From Pseudomonas sp. FP453 (GTDB lineage: Bacteria; Pseudomonadota; Gammaproteobacteria; Pseudomonadales; Pseudomonadaceae): 64,000 bases of DNA. Below the pieces are notes generated by a model. That model searched no databases and had not been told where the DNA came from. It saw only the letters and a list, made by a program, of their open reading frames with translations. Made by a program: the position numbers and the translations under genes. The stretch spans positions 2,608,501 through 2,672,500 of the forward strand of contig NZ_CP117435.1 in NCBI RefSeq assembly GCF_030687495.1, read 5' to 3'. This document shows positions 1 through 7,617 of the stretch, one piece after another. Position 1 is the stretch's first letter. Each line of letters starts with the position of its first letter.

Positions 1-2
1 TT

Positions 3-149
3 GAAGCGTTGACGGATGCGTCGGCGAAGGTGACCTGGTCGGGTGTGTTCACGCCGGTGGAGGGTGTGACGGATGCGGCGGTGGAAGAGCTGTTTGCCGG
101 TGTCTACAAAGGTGGGGTCGAGGCGCTGCGGGCGAATTTCCCGGCCTGA
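3..149 (+). CDS. SRPBCC-family protein, C-terminal end (partial)
   Basis: An open frame enters from the left edge and stops with TGA, giving 48 C-terminal residues. The run WSGVFTPVEGVTDAAV followed by an amphipathic helix (LFAGVYKGGVEALRANF) matches the end of the helix-grip fold in SRPBCC/polyketide-cyclase-like proteins, where a W-F-P strand precedes the long C-terminal helix. Substrate cannot be told from this fragment. A REPIN follows 22 bases after the stop, so this is the end of its transcription unit. The family call is from pattern recognition only. Confidence 0.55.
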   Translation, partial: EALTDASAKVTWSGVFTPVEGVTDAAVEELFAGVYKGGVEALRANFPA

Positions 150-170
150 TTTGACACACAGCACATCTGA

Positions 171-259
171 TGTGGGAGCTGGCTTGCCTGCGATAGCGGT
201 GTATCAGTGCCCTATGAGCAAGCTGACCCACCGCCATCGCAGGCAAGCCAGCTCCCACA
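171..259. repeat. REPIN (paired REP palindromes), CTGGCTTGCCTGCGAT type
   Basis: Two inverted REP units, TGTGGGAGCTGGCTTGCCTG and its reverse complement, flank a short variable spacer. The element lies between the convergent ends of the SRPBCC gene and the sensor kinase, the usual place for Pseudomonas REPINs. Confidence 0.9.
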
Positions 260-278
260 GGGTTTTGTGGTGTTTGGG

Positions 279-1670
279 TTACTCGGGCATCAGTTGCTGC
301 CGGCATTCGAGCACCAACCGTGCACCGCCGCTCGCGCTGCTGCCCACTTCCAGCTTGAACCCGTGCAGGTTGATGATCGCCGCGACAATCGACAAGCCCA
401 AGCCAAACCCGCCTTGCTGGTCGTTTTCATCCACGCGATAGAAACGCTGGAACACCGCGTTGCGTTCGGCTATCGGGATGCCCGGGCCGGAGTCGTGTAC
501 TTCGATGCGCGTGCTGCCGGCGTCGTTCACGGCGCGCAGGATCACTTCACCGCCGGCCGGGGAGAACTTGATCGAGTTGCTCAGCAGGTTGGCCAGGGCT
601 TCGAACAGCAGGGCGCGGTCGCCGGTAATCCAGGGCAGGGATTCCGGGGTGTCGAGCACCAGTTGCAGCTCGCCTTCTTCGGCCAGCGGCAGGTAGAAAT
701 CATGCAGTTCGCGCAGCAGCGGCAGCGGGTCCATCACCAGGAAACCCGAGCGACGCTGGTGGTCTTCCAGCTCGGAGATGCGCAGCAAGCCGCGAAAGCG
801 CGCCATCAGGGTGTCGGTTTCGGTAATCGCATCGTCCAGTTTTACCGCGTAGTGGGAGTCCTGTTCGGCCTCTTGGCGGATGCGGTAGAGCTGCGCGCGC
901 AGGCGGGTCAGCGGGGTGCGCAGGTCGTGGGCGATGTTGTCGCACACGCCCTTGACCTCGTTCATCAGCTTTTCGATGCGGTCGAGCATGGCGTTGACGA
1001 TGGCGGCGAGCATGTCCAGTTCGTCACGCCGGTTCGACAGTGGCAGGCGGTGGGTCAGGTCGCCGGCGACGATGGCCTCGGCGCTGGCTTGGATGCCGCG
1101 AATGCGCCGCAACGGGCGGCGGCGCAGCAGGTGCCAGCCGGCGGCGCCGGGGATGATGGTCAACGACAGCGCCCACAACAGCGCATGCCAGATGATCCGA
1201 GTCACGCCAAACAGCGAACCGTTGGCGCGCACCAGCACCAGCCAGCGGCCGTCGTCGGTGTGGGTGGCCACGGCGTCGCAGCTGTCCTTGGGCAACTTGG
1301 GGTCGTCGGAGTCGACGCAATTGGCCAGGGCGTGGATCTTGCCGTCCAGCGGCAGGTCGGGCGGCACGGCGCGGATCGGCCCGCTCAGCGGGTTGAATTG
1401 TTCGTCGAACAAGCCGTAGGCGTCCACGCCCTTCATGTCGAAGGTCATGCTGGTGGTCAGCGCTTCCACCAGTTCCTCGCCGTCGAAGCGCTGGAACAGG
1501 TGCTGGCGCTGCATCAGCGAATGGCGCGAAAGGTCGCCCAGGTAACCCGACACCTCGTAATACAGCACCCCCATGAGGATGCAGCTCCAGGCCACAAACA
1601 ACGAACTGTAGAGCGCCAGCAAGCGGCTGCTGGAAGAACGCCAGCCCTTAGAGGGGTTCAGCAATGACAT
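279..1670 (-). CDS. Sensor histidine kinase of a two-component system
   Basis: 463-residue inner-membrane kinase. Membrane segments lie near residues 17-38 and 158-182 with a roughly 120-residue periplasmic region between them, which contains two or three cysteines (around 118 and 131). A HAMP linker follows, then the dimerisation/phosphoacceptor motif HDLRTPLTRLR with H248, the N box (NLLSNSIKF, 361-369), the G1 box DSGPGIP (393-399) and the G2 box GFGLGLS (421-427). All catalytic motifs are present. The start codon overlaps the end of the upstream response regulator gene by 23 bases, so the two are co-transcribed and translationally coupled. The signal sensed is not evident; no target gene with an obvious matching function adjoins it. 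Confidence 0.93.
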   Translation of the reverse strand: MSLLNPSKGWRSSSSRLLALYSSLFVAWSCILMGVLYYEVSGYLGDLSRHSLMQRQHLFQRFDGEELVEALTTSMTFDMKGVDAYGLFDEQFNPLSGPIRAVPPDLPLDGKIHALANCVDSDDPKLPKDSCDAVATHTDDGRWLVLVRANGSLFGVTRIIWHALLWALSLTIIPGAAGWHLLRRRPLRRIRGIQASAEAIVAGDLTHRLPLSNRRDELDMLAAIVNAMLDRIEKLMNEVKGVCDNIAHDLRTPLTRLRAQLYRIRQEAEQDSHYAVKLDDAITETDTLMARFRGLLRISELEDHQRRSGFLVMDPLPLLRELHDFYLPLAEEGELQLVLDTPESLPWITGDRALLFEALANLLSNSIKFSPAGGEVILRAVNDAGSTRIEVHDSGPGIPIAERNAVFQRFYRVDENDQQGGFGLGLSIVAAIINLHGFKLEVGSSASGGARLVLECRQQLMPE

Positions 1671-2331
1671 AACCGGAACCTCGTACCGTGCGGATCAGCG
1701 GCGTGAGGCCCGGTGGATCGATTTTCTTGCGCAGGCGCCCGATGTGCACGTCGATCAGGTTGGTGCCAGGGTCGAAGTGGTAACCCCAGACTTCCTCGAA
1801 GATCATCATGCGCGAGAGGATCTGCCCGGTGTTGCGCATGAGGAATTCCAGCAGCTTGTATTCAGTGGGCAGCAGGCTCAGCGGCTGCTCGGCACGGCTG
1901 GCTTCGCGGCTGATCAGGTTGAGTTCGAGGTCGGCCACGCGCAGGGCGGTCTCGAATTCCTTGACCGTGCTTTTGCGCCGCAGCAGCACTTCGACGCGGG
2001 CGGCCATTTCATCGGAGGCGAAGGGCTTGGTCAGGTAGTCGTCACCGCCGGCGCGCAGGCCGCGCACCCGTTCGTCCACGTCGGAGAGGGCGCTGATCAT
2101 CAGGATCGGTGTCGACACACCGATGGTGCGCAGGGTGGTCACGATGGCCAGGCCATCGAGTTCCGGCAGCATGCGGTCGAGGGTGATCAGGTCGTAATCG
2201 CCGCTCACGGCGCGGACCAGGCCTTCGCGGCCGTTGTCTACCCAATCTACGTCCAGTCCATGGCTACTCAGCTCGGCGACGATCTCGCGGGCTGTTACGG
2301 CGTCATCCTCGATGGTCAAAATGCGGGTCAT
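1648..2331 (-). CDS. OmpR/PhoB-family response regulator
   Basis: 227-residue regulator with an N-terminal receiver domain (acidic pair D9/D10, phosphoacceptor D52 in LITLDRMLPE, T/S near 80, K102 in the TKPF motif) and a C-terminal winged-helix domain (about 130-225) ending in the RTVRGSGYVI wing typical of the OmpR group. I chose the ATG at 2331, which starts MTRILTIEDD at the normal receiver position. It is the partner of the kinase whose gene it overlaps. The specific regulon is unknown. Confidence 0.93.
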   Translation of the reverse strand: MTRILTIEDDAVTAREIVAELSSHGLDVDWVDNGREGLVRAVSGDYDLITLDRMLPELDGLAIVTTLRTIGVSTPILMISALSDVDERVRGLRAGGDDYLTKPFASDEMAARVEVLLRRKSTVKEFETALRVADLELNLISREASRAEQPLSLLPTEYKLLEFLMRNTGQILSRMMIFEEVWGYHFDPGTNLIDVHIGRLRKKIDPPGLTPLIRTVRGSGYVIAEPL

Positions 2332-2655
2332 AGGATTACCTGGTGAGCGATTCACACTAGAAGTGCGGGCATTTTGCCAAGAAATGCCTGAACGCTTCCT
2401 AAATTAAACTTCATGTTGGCAAAACCACCACCATTTATGCCCCACCGCCGATCCCACAGGTCCTGTGTCTGGCTGGAGGTTGCAGAACGCCTGCCTGGAA
2501 GGGTGTGTTCTTGCAAGTTGCATGGTCCTAGGAAGTTCAAGTTATTTAAGTTATTGAAAATGCTAGGTATTTAACTTTCAGGCGACTGGCATGGTGCCTG
2601 CACTGTCACTCCCGAGACATGTAACACCATTTTTCCTGCCGGGAGCAAAACAACA
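2332..2655. other. Divergent intergenic region (324 bp)
   Basis: This gap separates the response regulator (leftward) from the membrane protein gene (rightward) and should hold both promoters. The middle part (about 2400-2575) is more AT-rich than its surroundings. Near its right end is a GG-N10-GC element resembling a sigma-54 promoter (listed separately). I see no coding frame with a credible start. Confidence 0.5.
2586..2601 (+). promoter_or_regulatory. Candidate sigma-54 (-24/-12) promoter
   Basis: The 16 bases TGGCATGGTGCCTGCA fit TGGCAYR-N4-TTGCW with one mismatch (C for T in the -12 box) and keep the invariant GG-N10-GC spacing. The predicted start would lie about 40-45 bases before the ATG at 2656. 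The site is also partly palindromic (GGCA...TGCC), so it could instead be a protein-binding site. Confidence 0.35.
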
Positions 2656-3540
2656 ATGATCACATCCTCATCCACGCTACAAGAATCGAGCGCGCGCTCC
2701 GGGGTTTCCTGGGGGGCGATCTTTGCCGGGGCGGCTGCTGCGGCGGCGTTGTCCCTGATCCTCGTGCTGCTGGGCTTCGGCCTGGGCTTTTCGGCGGTGT
2801 CGCCGTGGGCCAACAGCGGTATCAGTGCCAAGGGACTGGGCATTTCCACGATTATCTGGCTGGCCTTTACCCAGATCGTCGCGTCGGGCCTGGGTGGTTA
2901 CATCGCCGGCCGGTTGCGGGTGAAGTGGGCCAATATGCATGGCGATGAGGTGTACTTCCGTGATACCGCCCATGGCTTTCTGTCCTGGGCCGTTGCCACG
3001 CTGGTGGCGGCAACCTTGATCGTCGGCTCCGTGAGCAGCGTGGTCGGCGGCAGCGTGCAGGCGGGGGCCAGCGTGGCCTCGGGTGTGACCCAGGCCGTGG
3101 GCACGGCGGTAAAGGGCGATGACTTCGGCTACTACGTCGACAGCCTGTTCCGAGATGACCGCCCGGTGGCCGTCAGCGATGATGCCGCTCACGGCGTGGT
3201 TGCACGTATCTTCGCCCGTACCCTGAGCAACGATGGCCAACTCGCTGCCGAGGACCGCGCCTACCTGGCCCAGTTGATCAGCCAGCGCACCAACCTCAGC
3301 CAGGCGGATGCCGAGGCACGTATCGACAAGGTGTATGGCGACGCCCGTAAAGCCGTCGAAGACGCCAAGCTCAAAGCCAAGCAGGCCGCGGATACCGCCG
3401 CCAAAGTGGCCGCCTACACAGCGCTGTGGACCTTCATTGCCCTGCTGATCGGCGCGTTCTTTGCCAGCTTCGCTGCCACCTACGGCGGTCGTCGTCGTGA
3501 TGCAGTGGTGTATGTCGAAACCGAACACTTTGTCCGTTAA
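2656..3540 (+). CDS. Conserved multi-pass membrane protein of unknown function
   Basis: 294 residues. A hydrophobic N-terminal half has helices near 20-45, 62-85 and 105-140, with many Gly/Ala residues (GAIFAGAAAAAALSLIL, GLGGYIAGRLRVKWAN). A polar central region with a charged helix follows (QADAEARIDKVYGDARKAVEDAKLKAKQAADTA split over about 220-250), then a final membrane helix (ALWTFIALLIGAFFASFAATYGGRR). The shape, membrane anchors with a cytosolic or periplasmic coiled helix, resembles proteins often annotated only as conserved hypothetical in Pseudomonas. The start ATG follows GGGAG. A 24-codon membrane ORF begins 15 bases downstream and is probably co-expressed. No function is assignable. 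Confidence 0.8.
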   Translation: MITSSSTLQESSARSGVSWGAIFAGAAAAAALSLILVLLGFGLGFSAVSPWANSGISAKGLGISTIIWLAFTQIVASGLGGYIAGRLRVKWANMHGDEVYFRDTAHGFLSWAVATLVAATLIVGSVSSVVGGSVQAGASVASGVTQAVGTAVKGDDFGYYVDSLFRDDRPVAVSDDAAHGVVARIFARTLSNDGQLAAEDRAYLAQLISQRTNLSQADAEARIDKVYGDARKAVEDAKLKAKQAADTAAKVAAYTALWTFIALLIGAFFASFAATYGGRRRDAVVYVETEHFVR

Positions 3541-3555
3541 TTCAAGGAGAACATC

Positions 3556-3630
3556 ATGCGCTCGATACTGCTTTTTTTCCTCGGTGTGCCTATCCCGGTC
3601 ATCATCTTGATCGCCATCTTCATGCACTAA
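3556..3630 (+). CDS. 24-residue hydrophobic membrane peptide
   Basis: ATG at 3556 is preceded by a strong AAGGAG ribosome-binding site at 3544-3549 and encodes MRSILLFFLGVPIPVIILIA plus four more residues, an almost entirely apolar single membrane helix with a double-proline-like kink (GVPIP). It lies 15 bases after the preceding membrane protein stop, so it is likely the last gene of that unit. It is too short for most gene callers. I recall similar tiny MRSI..FFLG.P.P peptides across proteobacteria, with no known role. Confidence 0.65.
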   Translation: MRSILLFFLGVPIPVIILIAIFMH

Positions 3631-3652
3631 ACCTGAGTCTGGCTCGGTCCCC

Positions 3653-3741
3653 TGTGGGAGCGGGCTTGCTCGCGAATGCGGTCTGTCAGTGACTTATCAG
3701 TTGACTGGCACACCGCCTTCGCGGGCAAGCCCGCTCCCACA
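3653..3741. repeat. REPIN, CGGGCTTGCTCGCGA type
   Basis: Inverted REP arms (TGTGGGAGCGGGCTTGCTCG and GCGGGCAAGCCCGCTCCCAC) surround a 40-base spacer. This subtype differs from the CTGGCTTGCC type that dominates the window. It runs into the 3' end of the MFS transporter gene, so the last codons of that gene are read out of REP sequence. Confidence 0.9.
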
Positions 3742-4923
3742 TTTGGTTTTGCGCAGCATCAGCCAACCTGTGACCAGCAAGGTGCTTGCGGCGACAGTCA
3801 TGATCACCAAGGGAGTTGGGGTGCCATCGGACAACAACCCCGTCGCCCAACTGCTCAATGCTGTCAAAAACATCTGGGTAAAAAAGAACAGCCCCGACGC
3901 CGTCCCCGCAATCGCGCCATACGGCTGCAACACCGCCAGCTGACAGGCTGGAATCACCATCCCTACCGACACCATGATCACCACCATCGGCAACACGATC
4001 GCCAGCCATTCACCCGGCAACACGGCGGTCGCCGCCGCGAGCATCAGGCTGCCCAGCACATTCAATGCGATGGCACCTGCAATCAACCGATCCGGCTCGA
4101 ACCGCAGCACCAACCGGCGAAACAGATTCGCCCCCAGCATGTAGCCGCTGATGGTCGCCGCAAACACCAGCGCATAAGCCGTGGCAGACAGGCCATAGCC
4201 CCGTTGCAACAACGCCGACGACTCCGCAATGAACGGGAAATACGTGCTGTACACGCAGCCAATGGCCAGGGAATAGCGCAGGAAATAACGGTCGCGCAGG
4301 AGCTGACCGTAGATGCGCAACAGATTGCTCGGCGGCGCGGCGGCGACGGCAGGCGGACGGGTCTCGGGCAGGCGGCGAAACACCACGAGGCACAGCACGG
4401 CACCGATCACCCCCAGCAGCACAAACAGTCCACGCCAGTTGATGAACGGCAGCATCAGGCTGCCCAGCACCGGCGCGGCCATGGGTGACACGGCCATGGC
4501 CATGGAGATCAGCCCCAGCAAGCGCGCCTGCTCGTGACGGTCGAAGTGATCACGCACGATCACGCGGCCGATCACCGTGGTGCAGCAACCGCCGAGGGCC
4601 TGGAACAACCGGGCGATGATCAGCACCGTGAGGCTGTCGGCCAGGGCGCAGGCCACGGTCGCCACTACGTACAGCAACAGCCCGGCCAGCAGCACCGGGC
4701 GGCGGCCGAAGCGGTCGGTGAGCGGGCCGGCGATCAGCAGGGAAATCGCCGAGCCGAGGGTGTACAGGGTCAGGGTCAGTTGCAGTTGGCTGTCGCTGCT
4801 GCGGAAGTGGTCGGCCATGGCCGGCAGGGCGGGCAGGTGCAGGTCCAGGGTGATGCGCGGCAGGGCGATCAGCACGGTCAGCAGCACCAGCCAGAACCCG
4901 GTGGAGAGGGCGCGTTGGGTCAT
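3697..4923 (-). CDS. MFS transporter, Bcr/CflA-like drug exporter
   Basis: 408 residues with twelve hydrophobic segments. The MFS motif A is clear (GPLTDRFGRRPVLLAG, about 66-81) and the N-terminus LDLHLPALPAMADHF is typical of the Bcr/CflA (DHA1) group, with a conserved acidic residue in helix 1 (YLPALP-like). Likely a proton-driven efflux pump of the inner membrane; the substrate cannot be inferred. The last ~14 residues (KCGSGLAREGGVPVN region) are encoded by the adjoining REP element and so are probably a recent, non-conserved tail. It is divergent from the MocR-type regulator, which may control it. Confidence 0.88.
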   Translation of the reverse strand: MTQRALSTGFWLVLLTVLIALPRITLDLHLPALPAMADHFRSSDSQLQLTLTLYTLGSAISLLIAGPLTDRFGRRPVLLAGLLLYVVATVACALADSLTVLIIARLFQALGGCCTTVIGRVIVRDHFDRHEQARLLGLISMAMAVSPMAAPVLGSLMLPFINWRGLFVLLGVIGAVLCLVVFRRLPETRPPAVAAAPPSNLLRIYGQLLRDRYFLRYSLAIGCVYSTYFPFIAESSALLQRGYGLSATAYALVFAATISGYMLGANLFRRLVLRFEPDRLIAGAIALNVLGSLMLAAATAVLPGEWLAIVLPMVVIMVSVGMVIPACQLAVLQPYGAIAGTASGLFFFTQMFLTALSSWATGLLSDGTPTPLVIMTVAASTLLVTGWLMLRKTKCGSGLAREGGVPVN

Positions 4924-5000
4924 GGGAAGTTTCTTCGCAAGGGGTAGGACTCAAACTCTAGTGCCATTGTGGTTTAATCCTGAGGGCCACTTACGGCGCA

Positions 5001-6494
5001 ATGGACTGGACCACTATGAGCCGCGGAAAAGCTGCAACTGCCCTGGACCTGCCGCGCCCCGACAGCCTGCGCGCCGGGAAGCAGCAGGGCGCCTACGACG
5101 CCCTGCGCGCGGCGATCCTCAACCGGCAGTTGCCGGCCGGCAGCCGCTTGCCGTCCACCCGCAGCCTGGCGCAGCGATGGCTGGTGTCCCGGGGCACGCT
5201 GGAGGCAGCGTTTGATCGGCTGCACAGCGAAGGCTATGTGCAGCGGCTGGCGGGCTCTGGCACGCGGGTGTGTGCGGTGATTCCCGAGCAATTCATTGCC
5301 GCACCGGTGGCGAGCGCCGCACCGCGCCGCGAGGTCGTACCCGATCAACCGGACGCGGGCGTGCAGAGTCATGTGCCCTTTGTCGCGCGGCGCCCGGATG
5401 CCAGCCTGTTCGACTTGAAGGCCTGGGCCCGTTGTATTTCCCGTGGCTTGCTGACGGTAGGGCCGGGCGTGCTCGAAGCGGCCCATCCCGCTGGCCTGCC
5501 TGAATTGCGCGCACAGATCGCCGACTACCTGCGCAGCTATCGCGGTATGCAGTGCGAGGCGGATGAAGTGATTGTCACCAGTGGCATCCGCCACGCCCTC
5601 GACCTGATTGCGCGCACGGTGCTCAAGCCGGGTGACAGCGCGTGTGTGGAAGACCCCGGTTATCTGCCGGCGCGACGCTTGTTCGCTCTGGCGGGTGCGC
5701 AGGTGCACAGTATTCCCGTCACCGCCGAAGGCCTCGACACCGACCAGCTCCCTGACACGGCACGTCTGGCCTACGTCACCCCGGCCCACCAAGCGCCGCT
5801 GGGGCATGACCCTGACGGTATCGCGGCGCCTGGCGCTGCTGGACTGGGCCGCCCGCGCCGATGCCTGGGTGGTCGAGGACGACTACGACAGCGAATACAA
5901 CTACAACGCCGCGCCGCTGGCTGCGCTCAAGTCCCTGGACAGTGGCGACCGAGTGATCTACTGCGGCAGCTTCAACAAGAACCTGTTCCCGGGCTTGCGC
6001 GTGGGTTTCATGGTGGTGCCCAAAGGGCTTCGCCGCTCGCTGCTGCGCAGGTTGCAACTCACCGGGCATTCGGTGGGGGCGACGGATCAGCTGGGGTTGA
6101 TGGAGTTTCTACGCAGCGGCGCGTTGTGCGGCATTTGCGTGCTTCACGCCAGGCCTATCAGGCGCGACGCGATGCGCTGCTCGAGTGCCTGGCGGGTTGC
6201 ACGATCAGCGGCCAGCAGGCCGGGTTGCACTTTGTTTTGTGGTTGCCGGTGGGGGTGGAGGAGGGCGATTTCTGCGCCCGCGCTGCGCAAGTCGGGTTAA
6301 CGCTGCAACCGCTGGGCAAGTTCTGCCATGTCCAGGGCCTGCCACCGGCGGTGATCATCGGCTACACCGCCCTGACCCTGGCGCAGATCCGCTATCACGG
6401 CCGCGCGTTGGCGCAGCTATTGATCAATCATCAAACCCCACCTGCTCGTGAATCTCATCCACCTTCAACTCCAAGCGATACGCCACCGCAATAA
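5001..6494 (+). pseudogene. MocR/PdxR-type GntR-aminotransferase regulator, two frameshifts
   Basis: The N-terminal winged helix is GntR-like (YDALRAAILNRQLPAGSRLP) and is followed by a class I aminotransferase-like domain with the PLP lysine segment FNKNLFPGLRVGF. The reading frame breaks twice. One extra G in GGGG at 5801-5804 shifts the frame after TPAHQAPLG, and one base is missing near 6127, after LRSGAL. Correcting both gives a continuous ~495-residue protein of the normal MocR length. The two changes compensate and nothing else is damaged, so sequencing error is more likely than true decay. The 3' end overlaps the convergent RpiR-type gene by 71 bases, so its last ~20 residues may be read past the family's usual end. 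ATG at 5016 is an alternative start. Confidence 0.8.
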
Positions 6495-7332
6495 ACAACG
6501 CCTGGCACAGGCACAACGTCGCGCTCAACGAGCGGAAGGCAAACGACGAGCCCTCATTCACCAACAGCACCGCGTTCGCCCGCTTGGCCAGGGGCGACAG
6601 GTTGCTGTCGGTGATGATCAGGGTCTTGGCCTGATGATGCTGGGCGATGCGCAGGCAGTGCTGGGTCTCTTTGCCGTAGGGCGTGAAGCTGATGGCGATC
6701 ACCAGGTCATTGGCGCGCACGCTGCGCATCTGCTCGCGGTAGCTGCCGCCCAGGCCGGAGATCAGGTGGATGCGCTTGTTGGTGTGCTGCAGGTTGTAGA
6801 CCAGGTAATCGGCCACCGCGAAGGAACGGCGCACGCCGACCACGTAGATATTGTCGGCGTTCACCACCAGGTCCACGGCTTTGTCGAAGGCCACGTCATC
6901 CAGTTCCAGCCCCAACCGTTCGATACCGGACAAGGTCGCGTTGACGCATTCGCGCGCCAGGTCGCCGCCGCTGGCTTTCTGCGACTTGTTGGCAATCATG
7001 CTGCGGATGCGCTGCTGGTAGTTCTGCACCGGCGTGGTCTTGTGGGTGTAGGCCTCGCGAAACAGCGCCTGCATCTCACTGAAGCCACTGAAACCAAAGC
7101 GCTGGGAAAACCGCACGATGGCCGACGGGTGCACTTCGCACTCGCGGGCGATGTCGCTGATGCGGTCCACCATGATGCGGTCGCTCTGCTGGCTCATGTA
7201 GCTGGCGATGCGCTTGAGCTGGCGGGGCAGGCTTTCATATTCGTCGGTGATCAGCTGCAACAGACGTTCGGCATTGATCGGAGGGCTGGCGACGGTGTCT
7301 TCCAGGGTGGTCTCGGGATCGGTGCGGGACAT
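6424..7332 (-). CDS. iolR: RpiR-family transcriptional repressor of the inositol genes
   Basis: 302 residues. The N-terminal HTH_6 domain (about 20-95; LPRQLKRIASYM ... ISDIARECEVHPSAIVRFSQRFGFSGF) is followed by a SIS sugar-isomerase domain (about 140-270; VVGVRRSFAVADYL, ISFTPYGKETQHC) that in this family binds a phosphorylated sugar intermediate. I chose the ATG at 7332, preceded by AAGGA; longer frames upstream cross the promoter region. It is divergent from iolC, with a GGAA-N6-TTCC operator between them, the arrangement of IolR in Sinorhizobium and pseudomonads. Repression relieved by an inositol catabolic intermediate is family knowledge, not visible here. Confidence 0.88.
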   Translation of the reverse strand: MSRTDPETTLEDTVASPPINAERLLQLITDEYESLPRQLKRIASYMSQQSDRIMVDRISDIARECEVHPSAIVRFSQRFGFSGFSEMQALFREAYTHKTTPVQNYQQRIRSMIANKSQKASGGDLARECVNATLSGIERLGLELDDVAFDKAVDLVVNADNIYVVGVRRSFAVADYLVYNLQHTNKRIHLISGLGGSYREQMRSVRANDLVIAISFTPYGKETQHCLRIAQHHQAKTLIITDSNLSPLAKRANAVLLVNEGSSFAFRSLSATLCLCQALFIAVAYRLELKVDEIHEQVGFDD

Positions 7333-7478
7333 GGGCAATCCTTCTGGCGTGTTGTTCTGTTGCGCTGATGGGTGGCGCAAGTCTACAGGGTAGGCGCAAA
7401 AAAATACCCCGGCATCACGGCCCGCGTGGCCTGCTGAAACGATGCACGGCGGCTGGCGTGCCCCTATGCTGACGTATT

Positions 7479-7492
7479 GGAAAATATATTCC
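7479..7492. promoter_or_regulatory. IolR-type operator GGAA-N6-TTCC before iolC
   Basis: GGAAAATATATTCC is a near-perfect dyad in an AT-rich strip between the divergent repressor and iolC genes. A second, imperfect copy (GGAATAAATATTGA) follows at 7508-7521. The GGAA-N6-TTCC pattern matches the RpiR-type inositol repressor site I know from rhizobia. A TTGGAA/ATAATT pair with 17-base spacing overlaps it and could be the iolC promoter. Confidence 0.7.
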
Positions 7493-7507
7493 ACTAAAAA
7501 TAATTCT

Positions 7508-7521
7508 GGAATAAATATTGA
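7508..7521. promoter_or_regulatory. Second, degenerate IolR-type half-conserved operator
   Basis: GGAATAAATATTGA keeps the left GGAA and TT of the right half-site. It lies 29 bases (about three helical turns) from the first operator, the spacing expected for cooperative binding of repressor dimers. It is weaker than the other two sites. Confidence 0.4.
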
Positions 7522-7617
7522 TTGCCGTCGCCGGACGTTCTAGTCTGCATCCCACCAAGAGCGTTTGCCGTCGCCACGGCGGCACAACGCAGGCTGATAA
7601 AAATAACAGGAGCCAGC

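Noticed and set aside
171..259. CRISPR-like repeats
   Set aside because: The repeated units are dispersed inverted pairs, not a direct-repeat array with regular spacers, and no cas genes are present.
207..1667. 486-codon open frame antisense to the sensor kinase
   Set aside because: It is a high-GC shadow frame: Gln/His/Ala/Val-rich, no domain, and the opposite strand encodes a complete histidine kinase.
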